Below, piece after piece: positions 25,116-38,527 of a stretch of 64,000 nucleotides of DNA; positions within the stretch are counted from its first letter, which is position 1; each line of letters opens with the position of its first letter. The position numbers were made by a program, and so were the translations under genes. The notes beneath the pieces were generated by a model, which saw nothing but the letters and a program-made list of their open reading frames with translations, was not told the origin of the DNA and made no database searches. The stretch is from Puccinellia tenuiflora (taxonomy: Eukaryota > Streptophyta > Magnoliopsida > Poales > Poaceae): positions 1,726,624 to 1,790,623 of the forward strand of contig QRDG01000519.1 of assembly GCA_012064385.1 (NCBI GenBank). Reading direction: 5' to 3'.

Positions 25116-26188
25116 TGATGTCTACTACATGCTTCTATTCTTGTAGACTTGTTGGGCCTCCAAGCGCAGAGGTTTGTAGGACAGCGGCAATTTTCCCTTA
25201 AGTGAGTAACCCAAGGTTTATCGAATCCACGGGAGGTAGAGGTCAAAGATATCCCTCTCAAGCAACCCTGCAATTAAGATACAAGAAGTCTCTTGTGTCC
25301 CCAACACACCTAATACAATTGTCAGTTGTATAGGTGCACTAGTTCGGCGAAGAGATGGTAAAATGCAAGTGATATGGATGGTAAAAGGTGATTTTGTAAT
25401 TCTGTAATAAAAATGGCAGGAAGCAAACAAGTGACAAAAGTGACTAAAACGGTGTATTAATGCTTGGAAACAAGGCCTAGGCTTCATACTTTCACTAGTG
25501 ACTACTCTCAACATCATTAACATAATTAAACATATGATAGTTCCCACAAAAATACATGCGTGGTAGACGTTGCTCGGAGATCATTCTTTTGTGGATCAAA
25601 TAGGATGGGAATTGCGTAGGCTACGAAAAGCACACCTTAAAGTTCGTATTCCACATCTATGGACACTTCATGCTGTCACTATCCGCATGCAAAGATAGTA
25701 CTAACAAACACCACAACATATTTCTTGAATAGTCTCTTTCTTCAATAACACAAGCATCAAGAAACCTCATGATCTATTCAATCCAACAATAATAAAGAAC
25801 AAACTCATGATGAAGATCATTCCAATCTATTATCCATAGAGTCACACACGGCACCCACACTGTCACCGAGATACCGTGATCACAACGGTGACTCCGGAAA
25901 TTGTACTAAATAACATCACTTGTGCAAAATCATACCCATTACACATAGGGAAACGTCATGTATTCAACTATACTAACAAAGCTCATGATCACAACGAAGA
26001 TCACATCATGGGAGAGAGAGATAACCACATAGCTACTTGTATAAGCCTCAGCTCCAGTGAGGGACTACTCCCTCCTCATCTTGGGAAGCAGCGGTGTCAA
26101 TGGAGATGGCTCCGGCGGTCGATCCCCCCTCCGGCAGGGTGCCGGAACAGGATCAATCTGACCCCTGAAACTTGTCGGCGATGGCGTC

Positions 26189-29100
26189 TGTAACAGCCCC
26201 AACTTGGTTATGAAAAATACGAAGATTTTTTCCACTTTTTGCATCCTTGTTTGCATCATGGCATGCATATGAATTTGGTTTCCTAACCAATCCAACATAT
26301 GCAAGCAACCAAATAGGGAAGCAAACTCCCCTAGCAACCAAACCCAATGCCAATGCTTAACTTGTCAACCTACTTGTTTTGGACTTCCAAATTGTGGAGG
26401 AAGTTCCAAAAGGACATGTTTACACCAATTCTCAAAATCCAAATATGTCCAAATAAGAATTGCAATTGAGAATCCAATTTTGTTTAACTAAGTTCCATTT
26501 TTGGAACCAAGTTAAGTTTTCCAAAAATTCAAAGTAAAATCATGGGGAGTTTCAATATGGTTGTGAGAGTCTCCATGAATATTTTCATTAATTTTGGAAT
26601 TGTTGAAATGCCCCAGTTAAATACAATTTGGTTTTTGCCAAAATTACTTTTAATTAAAGGCTATGAACAAATGTTGGCCAAAACATTTTATCTTGCCAAA
26701 CCAAAATTTGGGGAGCACCTAAAGGTCAATTGGGGCCAATATAAATTTTTCTGGAATTTATAAAAAGGTCCTGGTACCTCAAATAAATTGTTAAAACATG
26801 CTAAGGACCAATTTGCATTTTGTTTTGAAAGTGACCGGGGGCTTCTTCGCGAAATGTGCTTCCCCTCCACTGTGGACGATGGCGTCCTGGCGCCATGCGC
26901 CCATGCCGCTGTGCTGGCGATGCCCATGCCGCGTGATGTCGTGGCCCTGGAGGTCAAGGCATGCCAGACAGCCGTGCGCCTGCTCCCTCTCTTCTCTCTC
27001 TCCCCGTTCCTTCCGTTTTTCCCGGATCGTGTTCAACGTTTAGCTCTCACCCGTGCCGACTCCAACCGCCGCCGCTGACCGCCGCGTCGCCGACAAACGG
27101 AGCCGCCCCAAGCAAATCGAAGCCGGCAGGACGCTTCGCCACCTCCTCCTCTTCCTTCCGGTGGAAGGAATCGAGCCGGGGCCACCGGAAACCGACGGCC
27201 GCGTCCCCGACCTACCGCCACGGCCGTGTCACCGCCGGCCGCTTCCCCCGGCGATTCCCACCTCTCCCGCGTCGCCCCGACTGCACCCCTCAAATCAGGG
27301 TGAGTTCCCCTCGGTTTTGGCCCTCTTCCGCGCTTTCTCCCCTCTTTCCCGCCGTCGATCACCGCCGCGACTCCGCCACCGTGCGCCCGGCTAGGATCAG
27401 GCCAGACCGGTCTGAGGCCGGTTGGCTCGGGCTGGTGGCCGGCCTGCGCACCCGGCCAGGGCCGGCTGTGGGCCAGACCATTCGGCCACTGTCCCGGCCT
27501 GGCCACCCGGCCCGGACCCGATTTGGGCCAGCCAAAGGCTGGATCACTCGGCCACCTGCCCGGCCTTTTTCCCGGCCTGGCCGGCTTGAGGCCGGCCCGT
27601 CTGAAAAACTTGTTTTCATTTTTGAGTTGAAATAATTTTTGATAATCGATAACAAATTGAAAAATGCTTCAAATTCGACGAATCAAATTTCAAAATGTTC
27701 AGTAAAACAAACTCCACCAATTGGAATCATTGTAACCTTCTTTTGGATTTATTTCTTTGGGTTATTTAAGAATTCCTAAAATGGGTTAAATATTACCAAA
27801 TTAGGAAAATTCATAACTTATTAAATAGTTGTCCAAAAATTATGATTTAAGTATCAAAGTGATCAACATGTCAAATGCTATCAAACCATGCACTTATCAC
27901 ATCATGTTCACAAATTATTATTTGATGTTATTCATAATATGATTAAATGGATTAAATTTAATTAATTAATTAATTTGCTATTTATTCATCGGTGCTCCGA
28001 AAATTATAAATAAATTACCAAAATGATCGAAAGAACGAACCCTATCCATTCATGTCATGTTCATGCATATTTGAGCCACTTCTCTAATAAATTAATAATA
28101 TATAAAGAATGTGATCACTAAGGTAAATATGGGTTGTTTCCAAATAATTGCACTAATTATTTGGCTCCCCATTTAATTTTGTTATTTTAATTTATATAAT
28201 GATATCCTTGCATGAAATGGACATGTCATCATGTGATTGAGCATTGCACTTGTTCTCGTGTGATTTATGTGTTCTTTGTATTTATTTTTGGGTATCGATA
28301 GATTCCGGAGTCGAGGGTTCCCTCTCCTACCCCGAAGAGCCGTACTACACGCCCGGGCAGCAAGGCAAGAGATAACCTAACCTTCTTGGCATCTAGCATC
28401 CTATTGCTTTTTATAAACTTATTTTATCCACCATAATATTGCATGCGGTTCAAATGTCATTTTGGTCAATATTAGGGAATCCTATTATTGCATGTTTTTC
28501 CCCGAACCATCACATGTTTCCCCACCTATGGCCCCTAGGGTTGATGTGTTGACCGGATACAAAGATACTTATTGTATATATATAGATGCTTAGTGATGCT
28601 TAGCCATGCTTAGCTAATAGATACTTTTGTCCGGTGATCTCCTTTTCCATTACTATGAATGGTGGTGGAATGTTCGGACATGATGTTTACCCGTGGTGGA
28701 TAATTAATTTGCTAAAAGGCTTGGATGAGTTGCCATCGGGGATCGTGTTTTGCCTCATTCATGCTGCCTAGGTTGAGAGTGCTTTTAGCTAGAACCAAGA
28801 AAACGAGCGTGCTGCCAACGGTGGGGACATATGGAATCCCCTTTAACCAAATAACTTGTGCAGGCGTATCCAAGGGTCCTCTAGTTCGGTTTTCCCATTT
28901 GCGTGTGAGTGGAAACGAGTGATGTGGACGGTGGTGTTTAGGGCGTGGCGATGGGGCAGGGTGCTGAAATAGGCACTGAACCTGTCCTGTGGCCACAGAT
29001 GACTCTTGGATAGTCTCATGCGAGGTAAAGGTTTAACCGCGCCCACTCACCGGCCTTCCCCGGAAGAGGGCCAATCAGGTGAGCCGGATGGTACCGGTGG

Positions 29101-29934
29101 GTAAATTAGTACACCCCTGCAGGGTAAATCCTTCTGGAAAGCCGTGTCCGTGGTTATGGACGAACTCTTGGGAAAGGCGGATTAGCTCATAGAGAACCTT
29201 AACCTTAATTAATTAATTTGGCAGCTAAAGGTTGCAACTCAACGTGTGTTTAAAAGGTTCATTTCCTCGAGGGTGAGTCGAGGGAGTGCCTTTGGTGGAG
29301 ATGAGAGTTGGTGTTGGTTACAAGTAGGTTCGATGAGAACCGAAGATGAGAAGTTACTCTCTTATCCCCTTTATGAAAAAGATTCTGAGTAGTCGAATGC
29401 CATGTGTCCTTTATGTTTCGGTTTATTAAAACTAGCTTTATGCAAAAAGAAATACATAAACAGCTTTAGAGCCTCCGTCAGTCATTGGGCCTATATCGCC
29501 CTACTAAACTTGCGAGTACATCGTACTCAGTCTCTCTTTGCTGCCTCTATGATTTTGTATTCCAGAGGAGGACGACACCGAGCAGCTAGGTGGGTTTTTC
29601 GTTGACGTCGACTACTAGTCTGGGGTTCCCAGGTGGCAGCTTGGGACCATGGAACAAGCTGGTTTGGGTGATGTTTATTGTAGGCCTCTTAGGCCATATA
29701 TTTGCCTCTTGTTGTTAGACAACAATACCCGCTTCCTCTTGATGAATTGTGACCTGTGACCTTTTGTTGTGTAATATTTGTATTCTTCTCATTATATGAG
29801 TTGCTATATGTTTTGTGTCGTAGAGTCATGCGATGTGCCAGTTTGTTCCACAAGTCTTGATCTCTCTACTATACGGGGTAGCGATGTCTGTTGCACAAAG
29901 CTTCACTGTATAGTTTTGGGGTCGGGGCGCTACA
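26189..29934 (+). repeat. Gypsy 5' LTR
   Basis: This 3746 bp LTR has an AT-rich start, a GC-rich block (about 26830-27610) ending in a cluster of CCGGCC/GGCCGG motifs, and an AT-rich 3' half. The TATA-like stretch reads CCAATATAAATTT near 26733, where the 3' LTR has CCTATATAAATTT. Confidence 0.92.
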
Positions 29935-29937
29935 AGT

Positions 29938-29949
29938 TGGTATCAGAGC
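29938..29949 (+). other. Primer-binding site (initiator tRNA-Met) of the gypsy element
   Basis: TGGTATCAGAGC, complementary to the 3' end of plant initiator tRNA-Met, starts 4 bases after the 5' LTR. Confidence 0.92.
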
Positions 29950-30330
29950 AGGACTGCCTGTAGGAAACTCTTTCTTTTGGTCGATGTTGTGTCTAGTTGA
30001 AAATTATTTATAACTAAAAATGAGTTGTGAAAAACCTTCTTAGGATTCTTTTTACTCCTCATCCAACTCGCTCTACTCTGATTCTTACCTCTATTTGTTT
30101 TATGCTTGGTGTCGATGTTTAGGTTCTCGGGGTTTGGGTTCTTACCGTCCAGTTATGTCTCGAGACCTTGTATCAGTTTATTACAGCTGCGATGACGTGA
30201 TGTCACCGTGGTTGCCTAAATCTGTCTTGTGTTATTGCATCTTAAATCTCCATAGCTGCAAGGACTCTAATGATCTATCTTATCTGTCGGAATTTGGTTA
30301 CTAACTATGTCCTTGTTCCAAATCTTCAGA

Positions 30331-33300
30331 ATGGCTCCCACCCGTCGTGGTGAACAGAGCAATCCTGATCCACCGCCGCCACCTACTATGGCGGAGGTGT
30401 TGATGATCATTGAAGAAGGCCGATTGCGCAACGAGAATCTACTTGCGCAGTTGGTTCAACAGGGTGCACAGAGGAACACAGAGTGCAACACTCTCACCGA
30501 GTTCTTGCGCTCCCAACCTCCCACTTTCTCTGAAGCTAAGGAGCCGCTTGATGCGGATGATTGGCTTCGGGCTCTAGAGCGCAAGTTTGCCGCTCTTCAC
30601 GTTCCGGTGGTGGAACATGTCAACTTCGCCACCTACCTACTGGATGGAGCCGCCGGTTCCTAGTGGGAGAGCCACGTGGCAATGTTTGTCGAGGGCCATG
30701 TCTTCACTTGGGAGGACTTCCGCGCCGCCTTCCGTGCGGCGTACATCCCCAAGCCCATCCTCGAGCTCAAGAGGAGGGAGTTCCTGGACTTAACCCAGGG
30801 ACGCATGGACGTCCGATCCTATGGACGGGAGTTCAACCACCTCTCCCGTTACGCCCCGCGGGACGTGACGAATGATGAGGACAAGAAATACCTCTTCCGC
30901 AAGGGGCTCGCACCTCGTCTCCGATACGAGCTCCTACCTTTCAAGTTCACCTCCTACCAAGAGCTCTACAACCAGGCTCTCACCATGGAGCAAGGTAGGA
31001 AGGAGCTGGAGGCTTCCAAGAGGCCGGCTTCCACCGACAAGCAGAGCCCCTCTTCTTCTGAGGGCAAGAAGCGCCGGATATTTGTGCCCTTTAGCGCTGT
31101 GCCTAAGGCGCCCTTCGCGCCAAAGCCTACCTGGTATTTGCCACCTCCGCCTCGCCCAGCTACCTCGACCTTGGGTGCAGCTGGAGGTAGACTCCGCCCT
31201 CAGCTGCCTCCTGCGCCACCGGGGCTCACTTGCTACCACTGTGGCGAGCCGGGTCACTACTCCAGGGAGTGCCCCCAGAAGGCACCCGCTGCCTCAGCGC
31301 CTGCACCAGCCCCTTCTACACCAGCTGCCAAGGCCATGACCGTCAGCCGTGGTCGCCTGAACCACGTCTCGGCTGAAGGAGTCGAGGAGGACCCCGGAGT
31401 TCTTATGGGTACGCTCCGAATCAATACATATCCAACTTCATTATTATTTGATTCTGGAGCCTCGCATTCGTTTATATCCATATCATATGCACACGACCAT
31501 CAAATATCTTTTGCAAATATGGACTTCCCGTTAGTGGTTAAGACCCCAGGCTCTAGTTGGCATACAAATTGGATAGCTCCTGAGGTTCAAATATCCGTAG
31601 GGTCAATACCATTTCCATTCTCACTGATAGCCCTGAAGTCAGAGGGAATCGATGTCATTCTGGGTATGGATTGGCTAGTAAAATATCAGGCCAACCTAGA
31701 TTGTGCGGCCAAGACTGTCACAGTGATCCACCCAAGCTATGGGGAAGTGCGTTACTGGTCCCCCACTTCTGCAACTCCCTCCGCAGCCACTCCTCTCTCA
31801 CCGGAGATCAGTTTATATTTCCTGGAAGGGACCACCCCGCCTGAAATGCATGAAGTTGCTGTGGTATGTGATTTCCCCAATGTTTTTCCCGAGGAATTGC
31901 CCGGCATGCCACCTGATCGCAGTGTGGAGTTTGTGATTGAGTTGGTTCCGGGAACCGCCCCAGTTTACAAAACGCCCTATCGCATGCCAACGGAAGAGCT
32001 ATCTGAATTAAAGAAGCAACTTGACGAGCTGCTAGAAAAGGAATTCATCCGGCCGAGTAGCTCACCTTGGGGCTGCCTGGTCATCTTTGTCAAGAAGAGG
32101 GATACAAATGTTCCTCGGCTGGTTGTTGATTACCGCCCTCTGAATGCGGTGACCATCAAGAACAAGTATACAATTCCCAGAATAATTGAGTTGTTTGATC
32201 AGTTAGCTGGGGCAACGGTATTCTCCAAGATGGATCTGAGGTCAGGCTACCATCAGATTAAAATCCGAAAAGAGGATATTCCGAAGACGACTTTCACCAC
32301 CCGCTATGGTTATATGAGTACACCGTCATGTCCTTCGGCCTCACAAATGCTCCGGCTACATTCATGAGGCCGATGAACTCCATCTTCCATGAGTACCTCG
32401 ATAAGTTTGTTATCATTTACATCGTTGACATTCTTGTCTACTCCAAAACCGAAGAAGAACACGCCGAGCATCTTTCTCTAGTCTTGGCCAAGCTTCGAGA
32501 TCACCGCCTCTATGCCAAGTTCTCCAAGTGTGAGTTTTGGCTAAATGAGCTCATTTTCCTCGGTCACGTGGTGTTAGCTGCTGGAGTAGCGGTGATACCA
32601 GACAAGATTCAGGATATCCTGGATTGGCCAACTCCCAAGTCCGCCAAAGATATCCGAAGCTTCCTTGGATTGGCGGGTTATTACCGCCGATTCATCGAGG
32701 GCTTTTCCAAAATAGCCAAGGCACTGACTGACCTCCTCAAGAAAAATAAACAATTTGTGTGGTCAGACAAGGCTGAAGAAAGTTTCCAAACTCTCAAGGT
32801 CAAGCTCACCACCACTCCGGTGCTTGTCCTTCCCGACACCGACAAGGACTTTGTCGTCTATTGTGATGCATCCCTTCAAGGCTTGGGCTGTGTTTTGATG
32901 CAAGAAGGCCATGTGGTCGCCTATGCCTCCCGTCAACTCAAACCACATGAGCAAAATTATCCAACTCATGATTTGGAGCTTGCCGCCGTGGTACATGCTC
33001 TGAAGCAATGGAGGCCCTACCTCTTGGGCAACCATTGCGAGATCTACTCCGACCATCAAAGTCTGAAGTATCTTTTCACCCAGCCAGATCTGAACTTGAG
33101 GCAGAGGAGATGGCTGGAATTGATAAAAGGCTATGATGTGACCCTCAACTACCAACCCGGCAAGGCAAATGTCGTGGCGGATGCTCTGAGCCGCAAAGCC
33201 TATTGCAATACCTTGATGGTTGAAAAGGCCCAACCTGCTCTTCATGAGGAGTTTGCTAGGCTAAATCTGGAAATTGTTCCTTCCGGATTTCTAGCTAACC

Positions 33301-34750
33301 TCGAGATCAAATCCACTCTGGAGGATGAAATCAAGGCCGCCCAGCAACATGATGCTGGCATCCGCAAGATCAAAAAGAATATTGCAAGCGGGAAGGCCAA
33401 GTGCTTCTCCGTTGATGATTCCGGTGTGGTTTATTTTGGGATCCGTCTTGTGGTGCCCAAGACGGGAAATACCAAGGAGTTGATACTCCAAGAAGCCCAT
33501 GAATCTCCTATATCCATCCATCCCGGTAGCACAAAGATGTACCAAGACCTCCATCCCAAACTCTGGTGGACTCGCATGAAGCGGGAAATTGCCAAATATG
33601 TTGCTGAATGCGACGTCTGTCGCCGAGTGAAGGCTGAACACCAAAGACCAGCCAGTACTCTTTGCCCCATAGCCATTCCCGAATGGAAATGGGATGAAGT
33701 TGGTATGGATTTCATCACCGGCCTTCCAAGATCATAAAAGGGTAACAATGCCATTTGGGTAGTCGTTGATCGTCTATCCAAAGTCGCCCATTTCCTCCCG
33801 GTTCGAGAGGATATCAACTCCGTTAAATTGGCGGAGCTATATATGGCCCGGATTGTCCCTTTGCACGGGGTTCCACTGAGGATCATCTTGGATCGTGGAA
33901 GCTTGTTTGTGTCCAAGTTTTGGCAAAGCTTCCAAAAAGCTCTCGGAACCCGTCTCAACTTCAGCACCGCCTACCATCCTCAAACTGATGGTCAAACAGA
34001 GAGGGTGAATCAAGTTCTTGAGGATATGCTTCGGGCTTGTGTTATCTCATTCGGCAAGGGTTGGGAAAAGTACCTCCCTATCGCCGAGTTCTCCTACAAC
34101 AATAGCTATCAAGCCAGTTTGCATATGGCTCCCTTTGAGGTTTTTATGGGAGGAAATGCCGGACTCCTCTGAATTGGTCTGAAACCGGAGAGAGGCCACT
34201 CTTCGGTCCTGATGTGATCAATGAAGCCGAGGAGAAGGTCCGTATCATTCGAGATAATCTCAAGGCTTCTCAATCCCGGCAGAAAAGCTACTATGACAAG
34301 CACCATCAAGAAGTTCACTATGAAATTGATGATATAGCTTACCTCCGAGTCTCTCCTCTCCGAGGCGTTCGTCGCTTTGGAATCAAGGGCAAATTGGCAC
34401 CCCGCTATGTTGGCCCTTTCACCGTCCTAGCCAAGCGAGGAGATCTCTCCTATCAACTTGAGTTGCCCTCCAATTTCCCGGATGTCCATGATGTGTTCCA
34501 TGTTTCCCAACTCCGCCGGTGCTTCAAGGATCCAATCCGTGGGGTTGATCATGAGGCATTGGACATTCAGGAAGATTTGACCTATCGTGAGCATCCTATC
34601 CGCATCTTGGATGAAGCAGAGAGGAAGACTCGCAACAAGACCATCAAGTTTCTCAAAGTTCAATGGTCCAACCATTCCGAGGAAGAAGCCACATGGGAGC
34701 GAGAAACTAGTCTTCGTCAGGAATACCCCGCCTTTTTCACTCAAGCCTAG
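30331..34750 (+). pseudogene. Gypsy gag-pol, interrupted
   Basis: Gag starts at ATG 30331 (MAPTRRGEQS). The CCHC zinc knuckle CYHCGEPGHYSREC is at 31231-31272 and the protease DSGAS at 31450. RT spans about 31970-32440, RNase H about 32847-33200 (VYCDAS, ADALSRK). The integrase zinc region lies near 33496-33620, its core about 33670-34150, and a chromodomain-like end about 34580-34735. Breaks: TAG at 30661-30663 where Trp is expected; a frameshift in RT near 32310; Val at 32424-32426 in place of the first Asp of the usual IDDILVYS active-site motif; TAA at 33735-33737 in integrase; a second frameshift near 34150. The integrase Asp (LDRG) and Glu (QTERVNQ) positions are kept. It cannot encode a working polyprotein. 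Confidence 0.92.
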
Positions 34751-34771
34751 AATCTCGGGATGAGATTCTTG

Positions 34772-34785
34772 TAAGGGGGTAGAAT
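34772..34785 (+). other. Polypurine tract of the gypsy element
   Basis: TAAGGGGGTAGAAT lies directly before the 3' LTR start at 34786, the place where plus-strand synthesis is primed. Confidence 0.8.
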
Positions 34786-37700
34786 TGTAACAGCCCCAAC
34801 TTGGTTATGAAAAATACGAAGAATTTTTCCACTTTTTGTATCCTTGTTTGCATCATGGCATGCATATGAGTTTGCTTTCCTAACCAATCCAACATATGCA
34901 AGCAACCAAATGGGGAAGCAAACTCCCCAAGCAACCAAACCCAATGCAATGCTTAACTTGTCAACCTACTTGTTTTGGACTTCCAAATTGTGGAGGAAGT
35001 TCCAAAAGGACATGTTTACACCAATTCTCAAAATCCAAATATGTCCAAATAAGAATTGCAATTGAGAATCCAAATTTGTTTAACTAAGTTCCATTTTTGG
35101 AACCAAGTTAAGTTTTCAAAAATTCAAACTAAAATCATGGGGAGTTTCAATATGGTTGTGAGAGTCTCCATGAATATTTTCATTAATTTTGGAATTGTTG
35201 AAATGCCCTAGTTAAATACAATTTGGATTTTGCCAAAATTACTTTTAATTAAAGGCTATGAACAAATGTTGGCCAAAACATTTTATCTTGCCAAACCAAA
35301 ATTTGGGGAGCACCTAAAGGTCAATTGGGGCCTATATAAATTTTTCTGGAATTTATAAAAAGGTCCTGGTACCTCAAATAAATTGTTAAAACATGCTAAG
35401 GACCAATTTGCAATTTGTTTTGAAAGTGACCGGGGGCTTCTTAGCGAAATGTGCTTCCCCTCCACTGTGGACGATGGCGTCCTGGCGCCATGCACCCATG
35501 CCGCCGTGCTGGCGACGCCCATGCCGCGTGATGTCGTGGCCTTGGAGGTCAAGGCATGCCAGACAGTCATGCGCCTGCTCCCTCTCTTCTCTCTCTCCCC
35601 GTTCCTTCCGTTTTTCCCGGATCGTGTTCAATGTTTAGCTCTCACCCGTGCCGACGCCAACCGCCACTGCTGACCGCCGCATCGCCGACAAATGGAGCCG
35701 CCCCAAGCAAATCGAAGCCGGCAGGACGCTTCGCCACCTCCTCCTCTTCCTTCCGGTGGAAGGAATCGAGCCGGGGCCGCCGGAAACCGACGGCCGCGTC
35801 CCCGACCTACCGCCACGGCCGTGTCACCGCCGCTCGCTTCCCCCCGGCGATTCCCACCTCTCCCGCGTCGCCCCAACCGCACCCCTCGAATCAGGGTGAG
35901 TTCCCCTCGGTTTTGGCCCTCTCCTGCGCTTTCTCCCCTCTTTCCCACCGTCGATCACCGCCGCGACTCCGCCACCGTGCGCCCGGCCAGGACCCGGCCA
36001 GACCGGTCTGAGGCCGGTTGGCTCGGGCTGGTGGCCGGCCTACGCACCCGGCCTGGGCCGGCTGTGGGCCGGACCATTCGGCCACTGTCCCGGCCTGGCC
36101 ACCCGGCCCGGACCCGATTTGGGCCGGCCAAAGGCCGGATCACTCGGCCACCTGCCCGGCCTTTTCCCGGCCTGGCCGGCTTGAGGCCGGCCCGTCTGAA
36201 AAACTTGTTTTCATTTTTGAGTTGAAACATTTTTTGATAATCGATAACAAATTAAAAAATGCTTCAAATTCAACGAATCAAATTTCAAAATGTTCAGTAA
36301 AACAAACTCCACCAATTGGAATCATTGTAACCTTCTTTTGGATTTATTTCTTTGGGTTATTTAAGAATTCCTAAAATGGGTTAAATATTACCAAATTAGG
36401 AAAATTCATAACTTATTAAATAGTTGTCCAAAAATTATGATTTAAGTATCAAAGTGATCAACATGTCAAATGCTATCAAACCATTCACTTATCACATCAT
36501 GTTCACAAATTATTATTTGATGTTATTCATAATATGATCAAATGGATTAAATTTAATTAATTAATTAATTTGCTATTTATTCATCGGTGCTCCGAAAATT
36601 ATAAATAAATTACCAAAATGATCGAAAGAACGAACCCTATCCATTCATGTCATGTTCATGCATATTTGAGCCACTTCTCTAATAAATTAATAATATATAA
36701 AGAATGTGATCACTAAGGTAAATATGGGTTGTTTCCAAATAATTGCACTAATTATTTGGCTCCCCATTTAATTTTGTTATTTTAATTTATATAATGATAT
36801 CCTTGCATGAAATGGACATGTCATCATGTGATTGAGCATTGCACTTGTTCTCGTGTGATTTATGTGTTCTTTGTATTTATTTTTGGGTATCGATAGATTC
36901 CGGAGTCGAGGGTTCCCTCTCCTACCCCGAAGAGCCGTACTACACGCCCGGGCAGCAAGGCAAGAGATAACCTAACCTTCTTGGCATCTAGCATCCTATT
37001 GCTTTTTATAAACTTATTTTATCCACCATAATATTGCATGCGGTTCAAATGTCATTTTGGTCAATATTAGGGAATCCTATTATTGCATGTTTTTCCCCGA
37101 ACCATCACATGTTTCCCCACCTATGGCCCCTAGGGTTGATGTGTTGACCGGATACAAAGATACTTATTGTATATATATAGATGCTTAGTGATGCTTAGCC
37201 ATGCTTAGCTAATAGATACTTTTGTCCGGTGATCTCCTTTTCCATTACTATGAATGGTGGTGGAATGTTCGGACATGATGTTTACCCGTGGTGGATAATT
37301 AATTTGCTAAAAGTCTTGGATGAGTTGCCATCGGGGATAGTGTTTTGCCTCATTCATGCTGCCTAGGTTGAGAGTGCTTTTAGCTAGAACCAAGAAAACG
37401 AGCGTGCTGCCAACGGTGGGGACATATGGAATCCCCTTTAACCAATAACTTGTGCGGGCGTATCCAAGGGTCCTCTAGTTCGGTTTTCCCATTTGCGTGT
37501 GAGTGGAAACGAATGATGTGGACGGTGGTGTTTAGGGCGTGGCGATGGGGCAGGGTGCTGAAATAGGCACTGAACCTGTCCTGTGGCCACAGATGACTCT
37601 TGGATAGTCTCATGCGAGGTAAAGGTTTAACCGCGCCCACTCACCGGCCTTCCCTGGAAGAGGGCCAATCAGGTGAGCCGGACGGTACCGGTGGGTAAAT

Positions 37701-38527
37701 TAGTACACCCCTGCAGGGTAAATCTTTTCGGAAAGCCGTGTCTGTAGTTATGGACAAATCTTGGGAAAGGCGGATTAGCTCATAGAGAACCTTAACCTTA
37801 ATTAATTAATTTGGCAGCTAAAGGTTGCAACTCAACGTGTGTTTAAAAGGTTCATTTCCTCGAGGGTGAGTCGAGGGAGTGCCTTTGGTGGAGATGAGAG
37901 TTGGTGTTGGTTACAAGTAGGTTCGATGAGAACCAAAGATGAGAAGTTACTCTCTTATCCCCTTTATGAAAAAGATTCTGAGTAGTCGAATGCCATGTGT
38001 CCTTTATGTTTCGGTTTATTAAAACTAGCTTTATGCAAAAAGAAATACATAAACAGCTTTAGAGCCTCCGTCATTCAATGGGCCTATATCGCCCTACTAA
38101 ACTTGCGAGTACATCGTACTCAGTCTCTCTTTGCTGCCTCTATGATTTTGTATTCCAGAGGAGGACGACACCGAGCAGCTAGGTGGGTTCTTCGTTGACG
38201 TCGACTACTGGTCTGGGGTTCCCAGGTGGCAGCTTGGGACCGTGGAACAAGCTGGTTTGGGTGATGTTTATTGTAGGCCTCGTAGGCCATATATTTGCCT
38301 CTTGTTATTAGACAACAATACCCGCTTCCGCTTGATGAATTGTGGTCTGTGACCTTTTGTTGTGTAATTTTTGTATTCTTCTCATTATATGAGTTGCTAT
38401 ATGTTTTGTGTCGTAGAGTCATGCGATGTGCCAGTTTGTTCCACAAGTCTTGATCTCTCTACTATACGGGGTAGCGATGTCTGTTGCACAAAGCTTCACT
38501 GTATAGTTTTGGGGTCGGGGTGTTACA
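34786..38527 (+). repeat. Gypsy 3' LTR
   Basis: This 3742 bp LTR is the partner of 26189-29934. About 830 bp in the middle (near 36470-37310) is almost identical to the other LTR, while the GC-rich block (about 35630-36200) holds a large share of the differences. Confidence 0.92.

Larger units (their letters stand above)
26189..38527 (+). mobile_element. Ty3/gypsy chromovirus-like (Tekay/Del type) retrotransposon, 12.3 kb
   Basis: The element begins TGTAACAGCCCC and ends TTACA, with exact GCGTC duplications at 26184-26188 and 38528-38532. It has 3.74 kb LTRs, a tRNA-Met primer-binding site, gag, protease, reverse transcriptase, RNase H and integrase in gypsy order, a chromodomain-like tail, and a polypurine tract. 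Very long LTRs with a C-terminal chromodomain fit the Tekay/Del lineage. By eye I count about 80 LTR differences, near 2 percent. It is defective (see its gag-pol entry). Confidence 0.93.

Noticed and set aside
26961..27655. Up to 224-codon ORFs, repeated at 35556-36374
   Set aside because: Pro/Arg-rich chance frames in the GC-rich block of the gypsy LTRs, damaged differently in the two LTRs.
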